A stretch of 52,392 nt of DNA from Periconia sp. R9002 (lineage: Eukaryota > Ascomycota > Dothideomycetes > Pleosporales > Periconiaceae), in assembly GCA_023627715.1 (NCBI GenBank), contig JAMAHW010000143.1, forward strand, positions 1 to 52,392. Reading direction: 5' to 3'. Both the position numbers and the translations under genes were made by a program. Positions 10,830 to 23,968 of the stretch are shown here, one piece after another. The notes beneath the pieces were generated by a model. It worked only from the letters and a program-made list of their open reading frames with translations, was not told the DNA's origin and made no database searches. Each line of letters begins with the position of its first letter. Position 1 is the first letter of the stretch.

Positions 10830-13800
10830 ATGTCGCGAATAGAGCAGATGCAAATTCGCGGTATCCGCTCTTTTGGACCCGGAAAAGGAGGCGAAACCAT
10901 TCGATTCAACACCCCACTCACCCTGATTGTCGGCTGGAATGGATCCGGGAAGACGACCATTATTGAATGTCTGAAATACGCAACCACCGGCGAGCTGCCT
11001 GCAAACAGCAAGCAGGGCGGTGCTTTCATCCATGACCCCACTTTGCGTGGTGAGAAGGAGATGATGGCTCAGGTCAAGCTGGCCTTCAAATCCACGTCTG
11101 GAACAGCCATGGTCGCCACCCGAAGCATGGTGCTCACGCTGAAAAAAACTACCCGTAGCCAAAAGGCGTTAGAAGGCTCTTTGGAGATGAAGAAGAATGG
11201 AGTCAAGGAGACTATTTCCACCCGGGTTGCTGATTTGGACGCGTTGATCCCTGAGGCTCTGGGTGTATCCAAAGCTATTTTAGAGAATGTCATCTTCTGC
11301 CACCAGGACGATAGTCTCTGGCCGATGAGTGCGCCAGCCTCATTGAAGGCTAAGTTTGATTCTATATTCGAGGCTGAAAAGTACACCAAGGCCATTGACA
11401 ACATCAAAGGCATTCGAAATACCCAAACCAGCCAACTTGCTGTGTTCAAAGCCAACGAGGCACACGCCAAAGAAAACAAGATGCGCGGCGAAGCGAGTGA
11501 GAAGAAGCAAGCGGATCTTTACGACGATATGGAAGGTTTACGGCTCAGATTCGAAGAGGCTGAGAAGCTACGCGATGAAGCCCACGAGAAGGCTACCAAA
11601 GCGTACGAGAACGCGGCAAAGTATGAGCAAATTGTTGGATCGCTCAACAGCAAACGCGTTGCGTATGAAACGAACCAGCAAAATATCGTATCCTTGAAGG
11701 ACAACCTCAAGGTCATGGCCGAAACAGACGAGGAACTAGAGTCCATGATGGATAGATACGAAGAGCGTGTGCAGCATTACACCGACGAACAAGACGAGCT
11801 CAAAGGACGATACGGCAAGTTGCAACGCGATCTTCAAAAAAACCGGGACTCTCTGGGGGCAAAACAAAGTGAAGTTGGCAAGTTTGAAGCCGAGAAGGAT
11901 CAACACGAGCGCAATCTGCAGAGACGGGAGGATCTGGTCAAGGAGACTGCCAAACGCCACGGCATCCGCAATTACGAGTACGATCTGAACGACGCCAAGA
12001 TTGCCGAGTTCCAGCAGCAGCTCGGCAAGTTGTCACGAGAACAGGACAAGTCACTCGAACGTGCTCGCAAGGAGGCCCACAAGGATCTACAAGCTGTACA
12101 AGAAGAACTCAGCCACCTTCGTGAACAAAGGTCATCCCTTACCTCTCGAAAAGACATGGCTAGGTCTCAGATTATGGCAAACGACAAGCGCATTTTCGAC
12201 TTGCAAACTGCAATGAACAAGATCAAGACTGACGAGGGAGTCATTGCCATCTTGCAGACAAAGAAGAATGACACGGAAAAGCAATTGGAACAGGCAAGGA
12301 GCTCTGCGGAGCAGGCCGAGTATGACGAGCGGATCCGACAAGCGGAAAAGGCGGCGCATGAAATTGACGAGAGAAAGGAGCGCCTAGAGAACGAGCTCGT
12401 AGACGCTACTAAATCTGCAAGCGAATCAGCTCAAGTGGATTTTGCTCTGAACAAGCTCAAAACATCCAAGCACAGTCTCGAAACTATGAAGAGTGTTCAT
12501 TCCGGACGCATTTCACAACTCGTTGATCGTGATTGGGAAGCTGAAACCCTAGGAGACGCTTTCGCGCACACCCTTTCTGAAAAGAGCCGATTGATCAAGG
12601 ACGCAGAGTCACTGCGAGACATTGATCAGAGCAAGCTCGACAATGTTGCCTTCAAATTGTCTAACGCAGAGTCCAGCCTCAAAAAGAAACGCACCGAGCT
12701 CCGGGAATACGAGGCGACAGTTCTAGAAGCCATCCAGAAAGACGATATTGCCGACTACAATGAAACCTTGACCGAACTGGAAGATCAATACGAACTGGTA
12801 TCATCCGACCAGGCCAAGATTGAGGCCCAAGCGGAGTACATGCAATCTTGTCTCGAGGTTGCTCTAGAGCATAATCAATGCCGTCTGTGCAAGCGAACGT
12901 TGAAGGACGACAAAGCAGATCGTTTCACCAAAGCAGGATTTATTGCGAATCTGCGAACAATCATTGACAGAGCTAAGAAGAACGTAACGGAAGGAAATCC
13001 TACGGATTTACTTGAGGAGCTGGAAACGGTTCGCAATGCTAAACCTAGCTACGAACTGGCTATTCGCGCGCGCGATGTCGAGGTTCCCGCCCTTCAGCTT
13101 GAGATTGACAAGCTGACTGCGGATCGCGATGCTTTGAACAAGCAACTAGAAAAACATGACATCATCATTCACGACCTCCAAGCGGCCAAACAAGAAGTGG
13201 AAGCGCTCACCACAGACGTTCAATCCATAGTGAAGTACTATGATGAGGTGCAAGAACTCGAGGCTCAGATTGTTTCTCTCAAGCAAAAACAGAAAGCCGG
13301 AGGGCTTTCCAGAGGAATTGACTCGGTACGAGATGATCTGCAGAAGGTCACAGAGGAGAATCGCAGCGCCAAAACCGCACTAGCCAACCTCACCAACGAG
13401 CGTGAGAAATCGCGAAAATTGATCAACACATTGGAACTTCGTATCCGCGACGTTGATGCGGAATTGAGAGATGCCCAAGTCAGTCTGAAGCAGAAACAGG
13501 ATTTGAGTGGACGGATCGAAGAATTTCGAGCATCAAGCAACACCGAGCGCGAGTCTATACGCTCAGCTGAAGAACAAATCCAGGCTTTGGTCCCGCAAGT
13601 GGAGGAAGCTGAAATCAAGTACAATGATGTGAATCGACGTGGCAACGAGCGCGTCCAGCGTATCCACGACGAAGCAGCCAAGCTGTCCGACAGTGTTCGT
13701 CAACTCGCTGATAAGGAGCGGGAGATTAATGAATATATTGATAGAGGCGGACCGCACCTATTAGTCCGCGCGCAGAATGAGATGCAGCAACTCCGTTTGG

Positions 13801-14846
13801 ATATTCGACGACTGGAAGACGATATGGCCCAAGTCGCGCGAGAAGTCAAGCGTATAGAGCAAGAGGCGAGCAATACGGAGCAAACAAAACAGTCCATTTT
13901 TGACAATTTGCGATATCGAAAAGCTAAGCGAGCACTTCAAACCTTGGGCAAGGAAATCGAGGAGCTTGAATCGAAAAATGCAGAGAATGACCAGGCACAC
14001 TGGAATGCAGAAGCCAAGCATTGGTCTGATGAACATTTCGTATGGAATGCAAGGGTCATAGAATTCAGTAGCCAACTCAAAAACATGGACCTAAGGCTTA
14101 AGGAACTCATCGAAGAGTACGAGCAAGAATACAAGGGTGCCGCCGAGACCTACCGCGAGATGCACATCAAGGTTGAAACGACTAAAGCTGCTGTCGAGGA
14201 TCTTGCTCGCTACGGCACGGCTCTGAGTTCTGCCATTATGAAGTTCCATGCGATCAAGATGGAAGAAATCAACCGCATCATAGATGAATTATGGCGTAAT
14301 GCCTACCAAGGTACAGATGTGGATACCGTGCAAATCCGCTCAGACACTGAAAACGTCCGTGCTAACCGTCAATACAATTACCGCGTCGTCATGTATAAGA
14401 GCGGATCTCCCATGGACATGCGAGGGCGCTGCAGCGCCGGTCAGAAAGTGCTGGCATCCATCATCATCCGGCTGGCATTGGCGGAATGTTTTGGTGCAAA
14501 CTGCGGGCTGATCGCTCTCGATGAGCCAACGACCAACCTGGACCAGCAGAACATTAAGGGCCTTGCCGAATCACTCAGTCAGATCATCAAGGTTCGACAG
14601 AAGCAGAAGAACTTTCAACTCCTTGTTATCACGCATGACGAAGAGTTCCTCCGCGAAATGAACTGCGCAGACTACACCGATGTGTACTGGCGTGTGGCTC
14701 GCGACGCGAATCAGGAATCGTACATCCAGCGTAACAATATATCCGAGGTATATACTCTCCCATTACCCCGAGACGAGCGCTCCGGAGGGAGCAACTGGGT
14801 GGAAGACTGGGACCATTCACAGAGCTAACGCGAACAGGTCTCGTAA
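10830..14846 (+). CDS. rad50: DNA repair ATPase Rad50 (Mre11 complex)
   Basis: Rad50 is the SMC-like ATPase of the Mre11-Rad50-Nbs1/Xrs2 complex, which holds and processes DNA double-strand breaks in the nucleus. Walker A lies near residues 34-42 (GWNGSGKTT); two very long coiled coils flank a zinc hook CRLC at about residues 684-687; the ABC signature SAGQK is near residue 1200 and the Walker B/D-loop LDEPTTNLD near 1230. The first 1,306 codons are one open exon. The open frame would continue to a stop at 14828 (1,332 residues), but GTATAT at 14748 and GCTAACGCGAACAG ending at 14837 form a good 90 bp intron. Splicing gives a C-terminus ending ISEVS, stop at 14846 and 1,308 residues, close to the roughly 1,310 usual for this family. 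The unspliced stop TAA sits inside the proposed CTAAC branch site. Family assignment is certain; the last codons are probable. Confidence 0.95.
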
Positions 14847-16100
14847 CCCTATCACCTGGAGGTGGCTTCCGGGAGGACAGAGGAAAGGGCTTTCGAAATC
14901 AAGCGGTTCTAAAAGCATAGCGATAAGGCGTCATTGGCGATTTTTCTCTCAGTGTTTTAGCGGTTCGGCATATCTGGCGTTTAGGTATCGCGATATCAGG
15001 CACAAGCCCGGGGAATGATTCAGATTCGAAAGGTGACTGCACCCGTTCCATGCTAATATCATAATGCAATGTGATTTATTCTCAGCTCTTATCCGCAGTT
15101 ACATACGTCTTTTAACTTTCTTTTTCCCGCACCAGTTTTGAATGTGCAATACCATTCCTGCTTACTCATCAGTCATATTCCTCTCCACTGCAGCGCACAA
15201 CCTTAAAGATGAATCATATACAATAACTGTGCAATTAGAACTTCTCCTTGATTGACTCGAATTCAGCGGCTTCAAAGAGAGTTCATCTGTATTTTCACAG
15301 ATGTCAGATGCCGTCCTCACTAGGGTGCTTTATTTAAGTATCCAGATAGTTCATGCGCAAGGATGCCGCTGTTTCGAGATCCCTACGGAATGCGGTCGTC
15401 TCTCCGCACACCCAAAATAACCGGGTTTGCTTCCTGACGAACCATGGTTGAAAATCCAATTCATCAAGCGGTGTTGTGACTAGATGAATACTTCATGTCT
15501 ACTATTGCGCAAACTACCCGTCGGTTCCATGCAAACGGCTACTTGCGTAAAGAACGAGCTTGCGACGTACAGATCGTACGCATGATTAAACGGCAGGGTC
15601 CGGTAACTTGCGCTGTCTCTGAACGTGGCATGAAATTATGCGGTTTTTCTCGCCCTTCCCGTCGGGCTCCAGTTTGCTAAAACACTAGTTGCCGTCCCCC
15701 CACTGGATAAATGTACGTTCCCGTTGAATGCACCTATTCCCAACTCACGCCAGCCCGATCTCGCTGTAGAATTACGCCGTCACCGAGCACTTGGAACGGT
15801 TCACAGGACAAGCTTGACACGCATGGCTGTTTGCTCCGGATTTTGATTAGCGTCTCTACCGCCCGTTGAATTGAAGACAACACATCCATCCGTTCGAGCA
15901 ACACAATTATGGTCACTGTCTTTCTTTCGCTTCGTAGCTTTCATACGCTTTCATTCGTTTCTTCAAAGGTATATAAAATTACTTAGTTACTAAACCTTCA
16001 TTTCCGTCCCTGGTGGCTCAGTTCACTGTCCTTCATTTGCGTCCTTTTTCGCGCATTTCATCACTACCATAGTGACAGTTATTTTCATCGTATTACAACT
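14847..16100. other. Intergenic: rad50 3' end and promoter of the GH5 gene
   Basis: No supported coding frame. The right-hand part is the probable promoter of the secreted glucanase, with a TATA-like element at 15972. Confidence 0.5.
15972..15978 (+). promoter_or_regulatory. TATA-like box (TATAAAA)
   Basis: A TATAAAA match lies 129 bp upstream of the GH5 start codon, a distance compatible with a TATA box plus a leader of roughly 70-100 nt. Assigned from sequence and position only. Confidence 0.4.
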
Positions 16101-17462
16101 ATGCTTTTCAAGCTTATATTAACCATAACCGTAATCTGCGGACTCGCGTTCGCAACGCCCATGTAGGTCTGCTTTCGTTGTGATTCACGTAGTAACTCAA
16201 GCTGATCTTTTGCAGAACAAAGCGCAGTGCCGACTTTGCCTGGGGAAGTGAAAAAGTGAGAGGCGTCAATATCGGAGGCTGGCTGGTCCTAGAGCCGTAA
16301 AGTACCCCCATCTCTTTCGACAAGAGGACAGCATTTCACTGACCTACAACACAGTTGGATCACACCGTCAATCTTCGAAAACCTAGGACGCAGCGACATT
16401 GTCGATGAATACACTCTAGGCGAAAAGCTAGGCCCTGAAGCCGCCCTGGCGATTCTAAGACCTCACTGGGACACATGGACGACCTTCTCCGACTTCCAAA
16501 AAATCAAAAACTCAGGCTTCAACCTCGTCCGCATCCCCATCGGCTACTGGGCCTACGACACCCTCGGCTCACCCTACGTGCAAGGCGCAGCGCCGTACAT
16601 AGACGCCGCAATCGACTGGGCGCGAGCCCTCGGCCTCAAAATCCTCATCGACCTCCACGGGGCCCCAGGCTCGCAAAACGGCTTCGACAACTCCGGCCAA
16701 CGCCTCCCAACACCAGGCTGGCAAACCGACGCAACCGTCTCGCAAACCCTCGCCATCCTCTCCACCATCACCACCAAATACGCATCCCCCCAATACGCCG
16801 ACGTAATCGTCGCCATCGAATTCCTCAACGAGCCCCTCTCCCCAGCCATCTCCCTCGACACACTCCGCACCTTCTACCGCACCGCCTTCACCCAACTCCG
16901 CCAAACCTCCTCCTCCACCCTCGCCGTCCTCCACGACGCCTTCCAACCCCCACCCTCCTGGAACACCTTCCTCACCCCCTCGGACAACAACGCCCAAAAC
17001 GTCGCAATCGACCACCACGAATACCAAGTCTTCACCCCGTCCCTCCTCTCCCTCTCCCCCCTCCAACACCGTCTCCAAGTCTGCATCGCCGCGGACTCCT
17101 ACAGCCACGCCGACAAATGGACCATCGTCGGCGAGTGGACGGGCGCCATGACGGATTGCGCCCCGCACCTCAACGGCCGCGGCGTCGGCGCCCGCTTCGA
17201 CGCCTCCTTCCCCAACTCGACCACCCCGCCCATCGGGGACTGCAGCTGGCGCAGCGATATCGCGCGGTGGGATCAGCAGTATCGCGACGACACGCGGGCG
17301 TATATCGAGGCGCAGATGGCGGCGTTCGAGACGCGGACGAATGGGTGGGTGTGGTGGAATTTCAAGACGGAGAGTGCGCATGAGTGGGATGCGTTTCGGT
17401 TGATTGATGAGGGGGTTTTTCCGCAGCCGTTGGGGGAGAGGAGGTTTGAGGTTATGTGTTGA
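16101..17462 (+). CDS. exg1: Secreted exo-beta-1,3-glucanase, glycoside hydrolase family 5 (GH5_9-type)
   Basis: The product is expected to cleave glucose from the ends of beta-1,3-glucan in the cell wall or medium. Exons 16101-16162, 16216-16296 and 16355-17462 give 416 residues, the usual length for this family. A hydrophobic signal peptide (MLFKLILTITVICGLAFA) is followed by a Lys-Arg site for Kex2 processing, then the conserved VRGVNIGGWLVLEPWITPS split by the second intron. The acid/base Glu is in FLNEP and the nucleophile Glu in VGEWTGA; HEYQVF and the late WWNFKTE are also conserved. Both introns are short (53 and 58 bp) and are forced by frame. The third exon is strongly biased to C at third codon positions over its first 700 bp. 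No transmembrane anchor or GPI signal is visible, so a soluble wall/medium enzyme is likely. Confidence 0.93.
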
Positions 17463-18634
17463 TGGAGTAGTAAATTTTTGTCCTGGACGACGGCTCTTTT
17501 TCTCTGTGTGTGTGATGTGTTCGAGAGAGATGTAGTAGATCTACGCATCAACGCAACTACTGTTCGATTCCGTACATTTCTGCGTTATGGCTACTTATTC
17601 TTCCTACACCATACACAGACACGCAAACACTTTCTCTCTCTCCTTCCCCATCCATCCATTCCTCCAATCCAACGCTTCAACATCCTCTCGCCGTCTACTG
17701 AGGTGCTATGGAGTCCTCCAAGGAGGGCGGGAGGGCGATATTTGGAGCGGTTGATGATTCGGTACTGCTGGTTTGATGATGTAGGGGATGGTGGTTAAGG
17801 ATGGCTGATGATCAAGTTATTGGGTTAATATAAACACCTGCGATATGGTAGTACCCTTTTAGGAAGGGGGAACCTAACGTAGTGCTATAGTCAGCATTAC
17901 TTGCCCTCCCCTTCCCTCTCCAGAACATCTTTTCAAACAAAAAATACCAACACGAGAGAAAGATCATAACACATTTCTTAAATTTGTTCTTCATTTCATT
18001 TCATTCCATGTATTAACCTAAAAAAAAAGAGCGAGCGTATACAGCGAGCGGGCACATATCATCTCACTCCGTCCGCGCGCGCTATCATCTGTTCTTCTTT
18101 CTCATCTTTCTTCCTAATCACCCCACCTTTCCTTCGCAGTGAAGCGAAAGGGAAAAAAGCGGTAGTGTGTGTAATATATCGGTGTGTGTAGGTGTGGGGG
18201 TATCTAGTCTAACCAACTTATCCAACATGCAAAACGACAATAAATCAAAACAATGCCCCAAAAAATGATGCTGAAGGAAAAGGGAAGAAAAGGCGGGGAA
18301 AGTTCTCATTCTCGACTCCACCCCCTCGTCGCTTTTGAGGGAGAGGGAGGGAGGAGACACGGGGACTTTGAAAGGGTCGGAGAGGGGAGAGAGGAGGGGG
18401 AGGGGTTCCTCTGCTGCGTGCGCGCCGCCCTTGATAGAGATGATGGTAGATGGGTGGAACGAGTGAGGGTGAGGTAAGGGGAAGGAAAGATCAAAAAACG
18501 CCAAAGATATGCCATGCTAGGGCTCCAAACCGTTCCACTCCAAGAGGCGAGGGGAATATATCAAGGGAGATAATGCTGCGAAGAGGCGAACCAAACGAAG
18601 GAAAAGAAAAGAAAAGGCCGTCTCGTCGTCACGT
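17463..18634. other. Convergent intergenic region; nothing recognised
   Basis: The GH5 gene and the glycosyltransferase gene converge here. The open frames are purine- or pyrimidine-rich low-complexity sequence with no domain. It probably holds only 3' UTRs and terminators. Confidence 0.55.
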
Positions 18635-20187
18635 TCACCTCCTCCGTCGGCGCTGCTGCAACATAGAAAACGGCTCCTCAGGCTTAAACCAATCGCGAAT
18701 CCCACACTTGCCCTCGAGGCGCAAGAACAAGTCATCGACGCGATCCATCATCCACCCGCTCTGCACGCGCTCACCGGGCTTCGCGTACCCGAGGCGAAAC
18801 GAGCTGGCGATGCTGCAGCTGCCGGCGTCGTAGGAGAACTGCACGCAGTCCTTTTTGCTCTCGCACACGGCGTGGCAGTGCTGGAACGACTTCCAGGCGT
18901 TGCTTTCGTAGGGGTCGGAGGAGGAGCCGTGGTCGTGCGCGTTGAACTCCTTGTCGGCCGACAGGTTGTCCCAGTTGGGGACGGCGTTGCCGATCTTGGG
19001 GTACACGTAGCTGTGGAAGATGTCGCGGTGGCGGAGGAGCACGGGGTGCTGTTTGGTGGTGGTCAGCACGAGCTGTGTTTCATATGGTGGCACCGAAACG
19101 ATGCTAGGGTTTGTTGGTGGTTTTGGGGGGTTTGGGGTTGGGTTGCGCTAAACACTGTGCTTGCTTGCTTGTGAGAGGTGGTCCGACTTACCTTGCTAAA
19201 CCATGATTGCTCAAACTTCCACAGCGCCTCGATTTCGGCCGGCGAAACGTGATGATACGTAATCACTGGGTAGCACCACGCATCTCGATCGAGCTTGGTG
19301 GTGGTCGGGTCCATAGTCGCGGGCGAATCACCTTGGAGATGTGGGAACGCGCGGTACAGTGGGATCTTTGCATCCTCCATGACCTTGCCCAGTGCGCAGT
19401 CGCCCACCCAGTGCGTTGCGGTGAATTCTTCGTAGTCGCGAATGCGTACAGAGCGTTGCTCAATGACCTTGCGCATCGCCGGGTTGGAGATGATGAAACC
19501 GGCGCCTCCGTAGCCGAACTCGACGTCGTTGATGTAGAGGTGCTTGCCGATGTAGTACGGTTTGTTGGGGTCGAAGTGACTGAGATAGTCGAGAAGGTTG
19601 TGCCAGCCCAGATATGTATCGGTTTCGATGAAAACAAACCACTTAGCAGTGGGATTCTTCTTGTATGCTTCGTCAATCATGGGGAGAAACTTCCATTTAT
19701 CCAGACCCCAGCCCGGGTTTTCCGTGTTCAAATAATCCCCTTTGGATGACCCGGATTGAGAAGTGAGAACCTGCTGACCGTCGAGGCCCCTTCGTCCTTG
19801 GGATTGCAGTTGGTGGTAAAGTTTAAAGTCTTCATGCTGTTCTCTACGCTCGGCAGTGACACCTCCCAATACATCATGCACGGCATGGCCTTCAACCTCC
19901 TCGTCCATGTCGGACAGAATGACAAAATTGGGCACACATCGCAGAGTAGTTTTGAAGTGAACGGGGAGTTTCTGGTGCGACTCGGTGGCTCCTGTTCGTA
20001 GCACGACTAAGATATCGTCGGCGATGTCCGATTGGGGACAGATAAGTTGGTCGGCATGGGCAAGGGCCTGAGGTTTGGAATAGCGAAGGAAAAATGAGGG
20101 GGCGCTGGCACCGGTGAAGACATTAATGACGGAGACGGAGAAGATGGCGCAGAATATCAGTCGGCAGAGGAATGTACGTTGAGGCAT
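18635..20187 (-). CDS. GT31/fringe-like glycosyltransferase, type II membrane protein
   Basis: Exons 19192-20187 and 18635-19072 give 477 residues. A short cytoplasmic N-terminus (MPQRTF) is followed by one hydrophobic segment at about residues 8-27, the layout of a Golgi type II enzyme. The lumenal part shows WFVFIETDTYLGW, where the DTD triad corresponds to the metal-binding DXD of fringe-like transferases, then YYIGKHLY and GYGGAGFIIS, typical of the GT31/DUF604-like fungal group. After the intron comes HRDIFHSYVYP and a cysteine-containing segment (CHAVCESKKDCVQFSY) reminiscent of a PAN/apple-like fold. The intron (119 bp) joins SWFSK to LVLTTTK; the donor GTAAGT is clear, while the acceptor (ACACAG) was chosen because the nearer CCTAG gives a stop in frame. 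The sugar donor and acceptor cannot be read from sequence. Confidence 0.85.
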
Positions 20188-22594
20188 GACGGTAGTGGGG
20201 GAGGTAGCGCCAGGCTAGGGAGGAAGACGGAAGGGGGAGTGGAGAGGTGGAGGGAGAGGAAATGAAATTGAAAAGAGATCCAAAAAGGAAGGGCACGATT
20301 GAAGAAAGACGATGCTGCCGATGGATTTGCAACGGCGGAGGCGGACGGATTTGGAATGCAATCGTCGCAGAGCTAAACGATGGACGCGGTGGGGAAGTGG
20401 AGAGAGGGTAGTGCCATTGAAGCGGGCGGGCGGGCGGGCGGAGAGACAGACAAAGTTGGAGTTTGTTGTTGTAAGAGGTTGAGTAATAGCGGTGGCCGTA
20501 TTACTTTGGTTGAAGGAGAGAATGAATGTGCGCATTGAAATGCAGGAACGGTCCTCAGGAGGATGTGGGCGCGGGCGGCATTTTGGCATTCTCCAGGTCG
20601 GACAGAGAAGGGCGATCTTCATAAGACTGGACGAAGCAAATCCCGAGGCGCGGGCGATCAATGCCAGAAACCCAACGTTTGCCTAAGACAGTACTTGACT
20701 TACAGGCCATCCAGTGCTCTCTCTAGCGACTCACCACTATCTTCATACTAGCACCATTACAAGGCTGGTCGTAGTACAGGCTGTACAGCACAGCACACGC
20801 CGCCCACCGGACAAGGGGCCTAAGGAAACGCGCCGTTGGACAAGGCGGGCACTGGCTTCACATTGATGAGTTTTGGTTTCTGCTGTAGTGTGGCGAGCAC
20901 TCTCCATTCCAGCGGCCTTTGGTGGAAGGAATGGCATTTCGCACATTCTGGCGCCGTTGGTGTTTTACTTTTGGAGGTTGTTTCTTAGCAGCCACATTGC
21001 ATTGTCTCTTAGGATCCAAGCAACCGGCCCGACAGACTGGGGAATGCATGCCCATGATGTCGGCAAAAAAAGAAGAAAGCAAAGTCCCTGCATCTGCTAG
21101 GAACGTTAGTCAGTCGAATTCCGCGTGGACAAGTTGATGTCATAGGGGGACGAGCGCCTGCCTAGTACGGCCGTCCATCATCATGATCAACCCTCGTTGT
21201 CCACTCTTTTGTCGTTTCTGACTTTTGTACTTGTATGCACTTCAGGAGGTGCCTCTTCAAAACAGTCAGATCGTCCCATGACGGCGTCGTGGTTGGTTAC
21301 CCTCGCCGTCTTTCATAATCTCTGTCTGCCTTATCCTACGGCCCCTCACCTTCGCACCCCTTTCGGCTCTCGTGCCACACGAATCACCCGATTCCTTCAT
21401 GATCGCCGCATACGCCGTGAATCCCGCGACCAATCCAGTGCCTGCGTCAGTATCCGCCCGAAACCCTCGTTCGGATATTTTCTTGCATTTCTGGAATAAA
21501 AAAAGAACACCCGCCTCGTTTCACCAGACGCCTTCTCTTGCGCAAAATCAAACACCTAAACCTCCCACAAATCGGGTAACACCATCATTACTTTTGATTC
21601 CTCCCCAGCTCCTGTTCATCCTCTTGTTTGTTTTTCCTGTAGTTGGTATTTGTAGGATCGAGAGTCCACGAGCAACGAACGCTAGCTACTCGCGCCGGAC
21701 AATCGTCCGGTAATTTGTCGCTCCTATTCCCGCACTTGCGAGTCGTTGAACCCGTTCGTGAAAAAAGCATTTCCCCTCTCTACGCAGCCAAGATGATTTT
21801 ATGGTCCAACAATCCCGGCGCTAAACTTAGTCGTCGCTGAAACATTTCGATTCACGGTTTGAGTTGAACGGCGCGCGCGCCGCCTTTGTACGCCTCGGTC
21901 GCCGTCTCACTCCCGACTATCAGTTGTCGATCTGCGCCGCAGTGGAAAAATCGTTTTTGCGGTTTTAATATCATTGGCTTGGAAAACAAGTGAGACATGC
22001 ACTAAACCGTGGAGTTTGACTTCGACTCAGATCACGTGATACATTGTTCATGGCCCAACACGTGATATGGACTCGTATCGTGGACCATCAGGATCGATTG
22101 CCAGCGGACTATCGAGTATTCGTGCTTCTAGCTCGGAAGTCTTTATTATCACGTGCGCAAACTGTTGCTTGTGTCTGCATGTGGTGTCCGTCCTTGACGA
22201 GGACGTTACCGTGTGTTCTTTTCTGCCTGCGTTGACACCAGTAACAACAGTCTGCGATGATTCATTCTTACATTTTCACAGCTTAACTCGAAAGTCTGGA
22301 TGCAAAGGAAAATCTCATTGACATGCTTGCTGACGTCAACGACTGCATGAGCACCTCCGGTGAACGATGAGCGGCGCTTACCATGTCTAGTTCGATGGCT
22401 GCAGTATCTGGATCCTTCCACCAACACCACCACCACCCTCTTGAAATGCCGTCCATCGATCCGGTACGATGATGAAAACACTACCGAGCACTTGGTTGTG
22501 TATCTTCGCCCCATTTCTCGAATGCTCGTATTGCTACTCTCAGCCGAAATATGAGATTACAACCAGGTGAAGACTGGCAAACAGAAAAGTACCG

Positions 22595-22620
22595 GATCTG
22601 GTAATTCACACGACCAGATC
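22595..22620. repeat. Inverted repeat (8 bp arms, 10 nt loop)
   Basis: GATCTGGT at 22595-22602 and ACCAGATC at 22613-22620 are perfect reverse complements around a 10 nt spacer, so a hairpin or a dimeric binding site is possible. No function can be assigned. Confidence 0.5.
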
Positions 22621-23941
22621 GGAACAAAACCCGCGAGAATCGGATAGGAAACCAATAGATTTAGAACAAGAATTACCGTAAACACGCCACAGGTCTTCTC
22701 GAAGTCACTTCCTTATATCGGCACCTTCCCCAGAATCGTACCCTCCCCCGTCGAACACCCTGGGGCCGTTTTCTTCTCGAATCACGTCCCTCGCGGACAT
22801 GCGTCGGAAAGATTGGGGGTCACCGGTTTAAGTGGAGTTCCGCGTATTCAGTATCCTCAACGGAAAAGAGATGGGGGAATAAAAGTAGGGCAGCAGGCAA
22901 CATAAAAAAATTTGAATCCTCCGAATGATAATGTTACCTCGTATAGCTCGGACGCGTGTGTGGGCGATGAGAAGAGCCTTTAACATCAATCTGCTTAGGC
23001 AAGGCAAGAGCCGATTATATCCATATTTCTCCGAATGACCTTCTTCCTGGATTGAACAACAGTGATTCTGAGGGCATGCGATTGTATATATACGAATAAT
23101 CTGGTGCGATCGTAAGGGTCAAGACGGTTGTTTGACTTCCCGCGAGGCTGAGCGAGGTCGGATCTTTTAAAAAAAGACCTGGAACAAAAGCTCCCGAGGC
23201 CAAGCTTCACTAGCCACCACTAGGCAGCACTAGCCACACAAAGCGCCACACTTTCCAGCCCGCTTACGGCGCAACGCTCTGAGAACTGTTTGCCCTGATG
23301 ATTGATCGGACTTCGACCTGGCTCTTGCTTGCCTACTTGTGTATCCTAAGGACAAAAAAAGAAAATGCCCCATTTTAATTCCCCTCGGAAATTTTAATCT
23401 CATAGCCGCAACGCGCTACCTTCCTAGAAGCAACTGTCAGCACGTGCACATTCACCACACATGCGGAGCTACCCTACAGAAGAATTAGGTCTTCTAGATT
23501 TGCTCATCTTGAAGGCCTCTTCCCGGAGCCGATCAACTAAACCACATGCAGATATCAGGAACGACGGTGAAGTAGCAACACAACTTATCAGCATGACGAA
23601 GCTTGCTTTTCATTCGCTGCCAAAGCGCGGCTGCACAGCGTGGATGGGTGTTGGCGTTCAGCCATCGTCATCAACAACAACTGTGCTCGACATGTTTCTC
23701 TATAATGCCTGCCCTAAGCCCTTGAAGGCAAACCACCTTACAAGAGTAGGTGAGATTCAGGTGAGAGAGATATATTCAGGCAAACTACCTGTTTGAGTCG
23801 ACTCGACAGAACTACATAACTACCTAAATACATCCATCCCTTCTCCACGACATCCAAACTTCCAGAAGGTTACTCAAGTGCTATAGTAACACATATCTGT
23901 GACACACTCTTATACAAACTACTCCCACTATTTACTCTCCT

Positions 23942-23968
23942 CAACTCATCAACTCATCAACTCATCAA
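23942..23968 (+). repeat. CAACTCAT tandem repeat
   Basis: Three copies of an 8 bp unit plus a partial copy lie about 45-70 bp upstream of the small gene's start codon, probably in its 5' leader. Confidence 0.6.

Noticed and set aside
16475..17383. 302- and 270-codon frames overlapping the GH5 gene on both strands
   Set aside because: They are Arg/Pro/His or Gly/Val/Glu-rich shadows caused by C-biased third positions; the GH5 frame contains all catalytic motifs.
17568..17577. GTTCGATTCC, a perfect tRNA B-box match
   Set aside because: Flanking bases do not form a T stem and no A box or acceptor stem could be built around it.
23461..23796. 111-codon frame MRSYPTEELG in the geneless stretch
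   Set aside because: No recognisable motif, no promoter or splice context; equal-length frames occur by chance in this composition.
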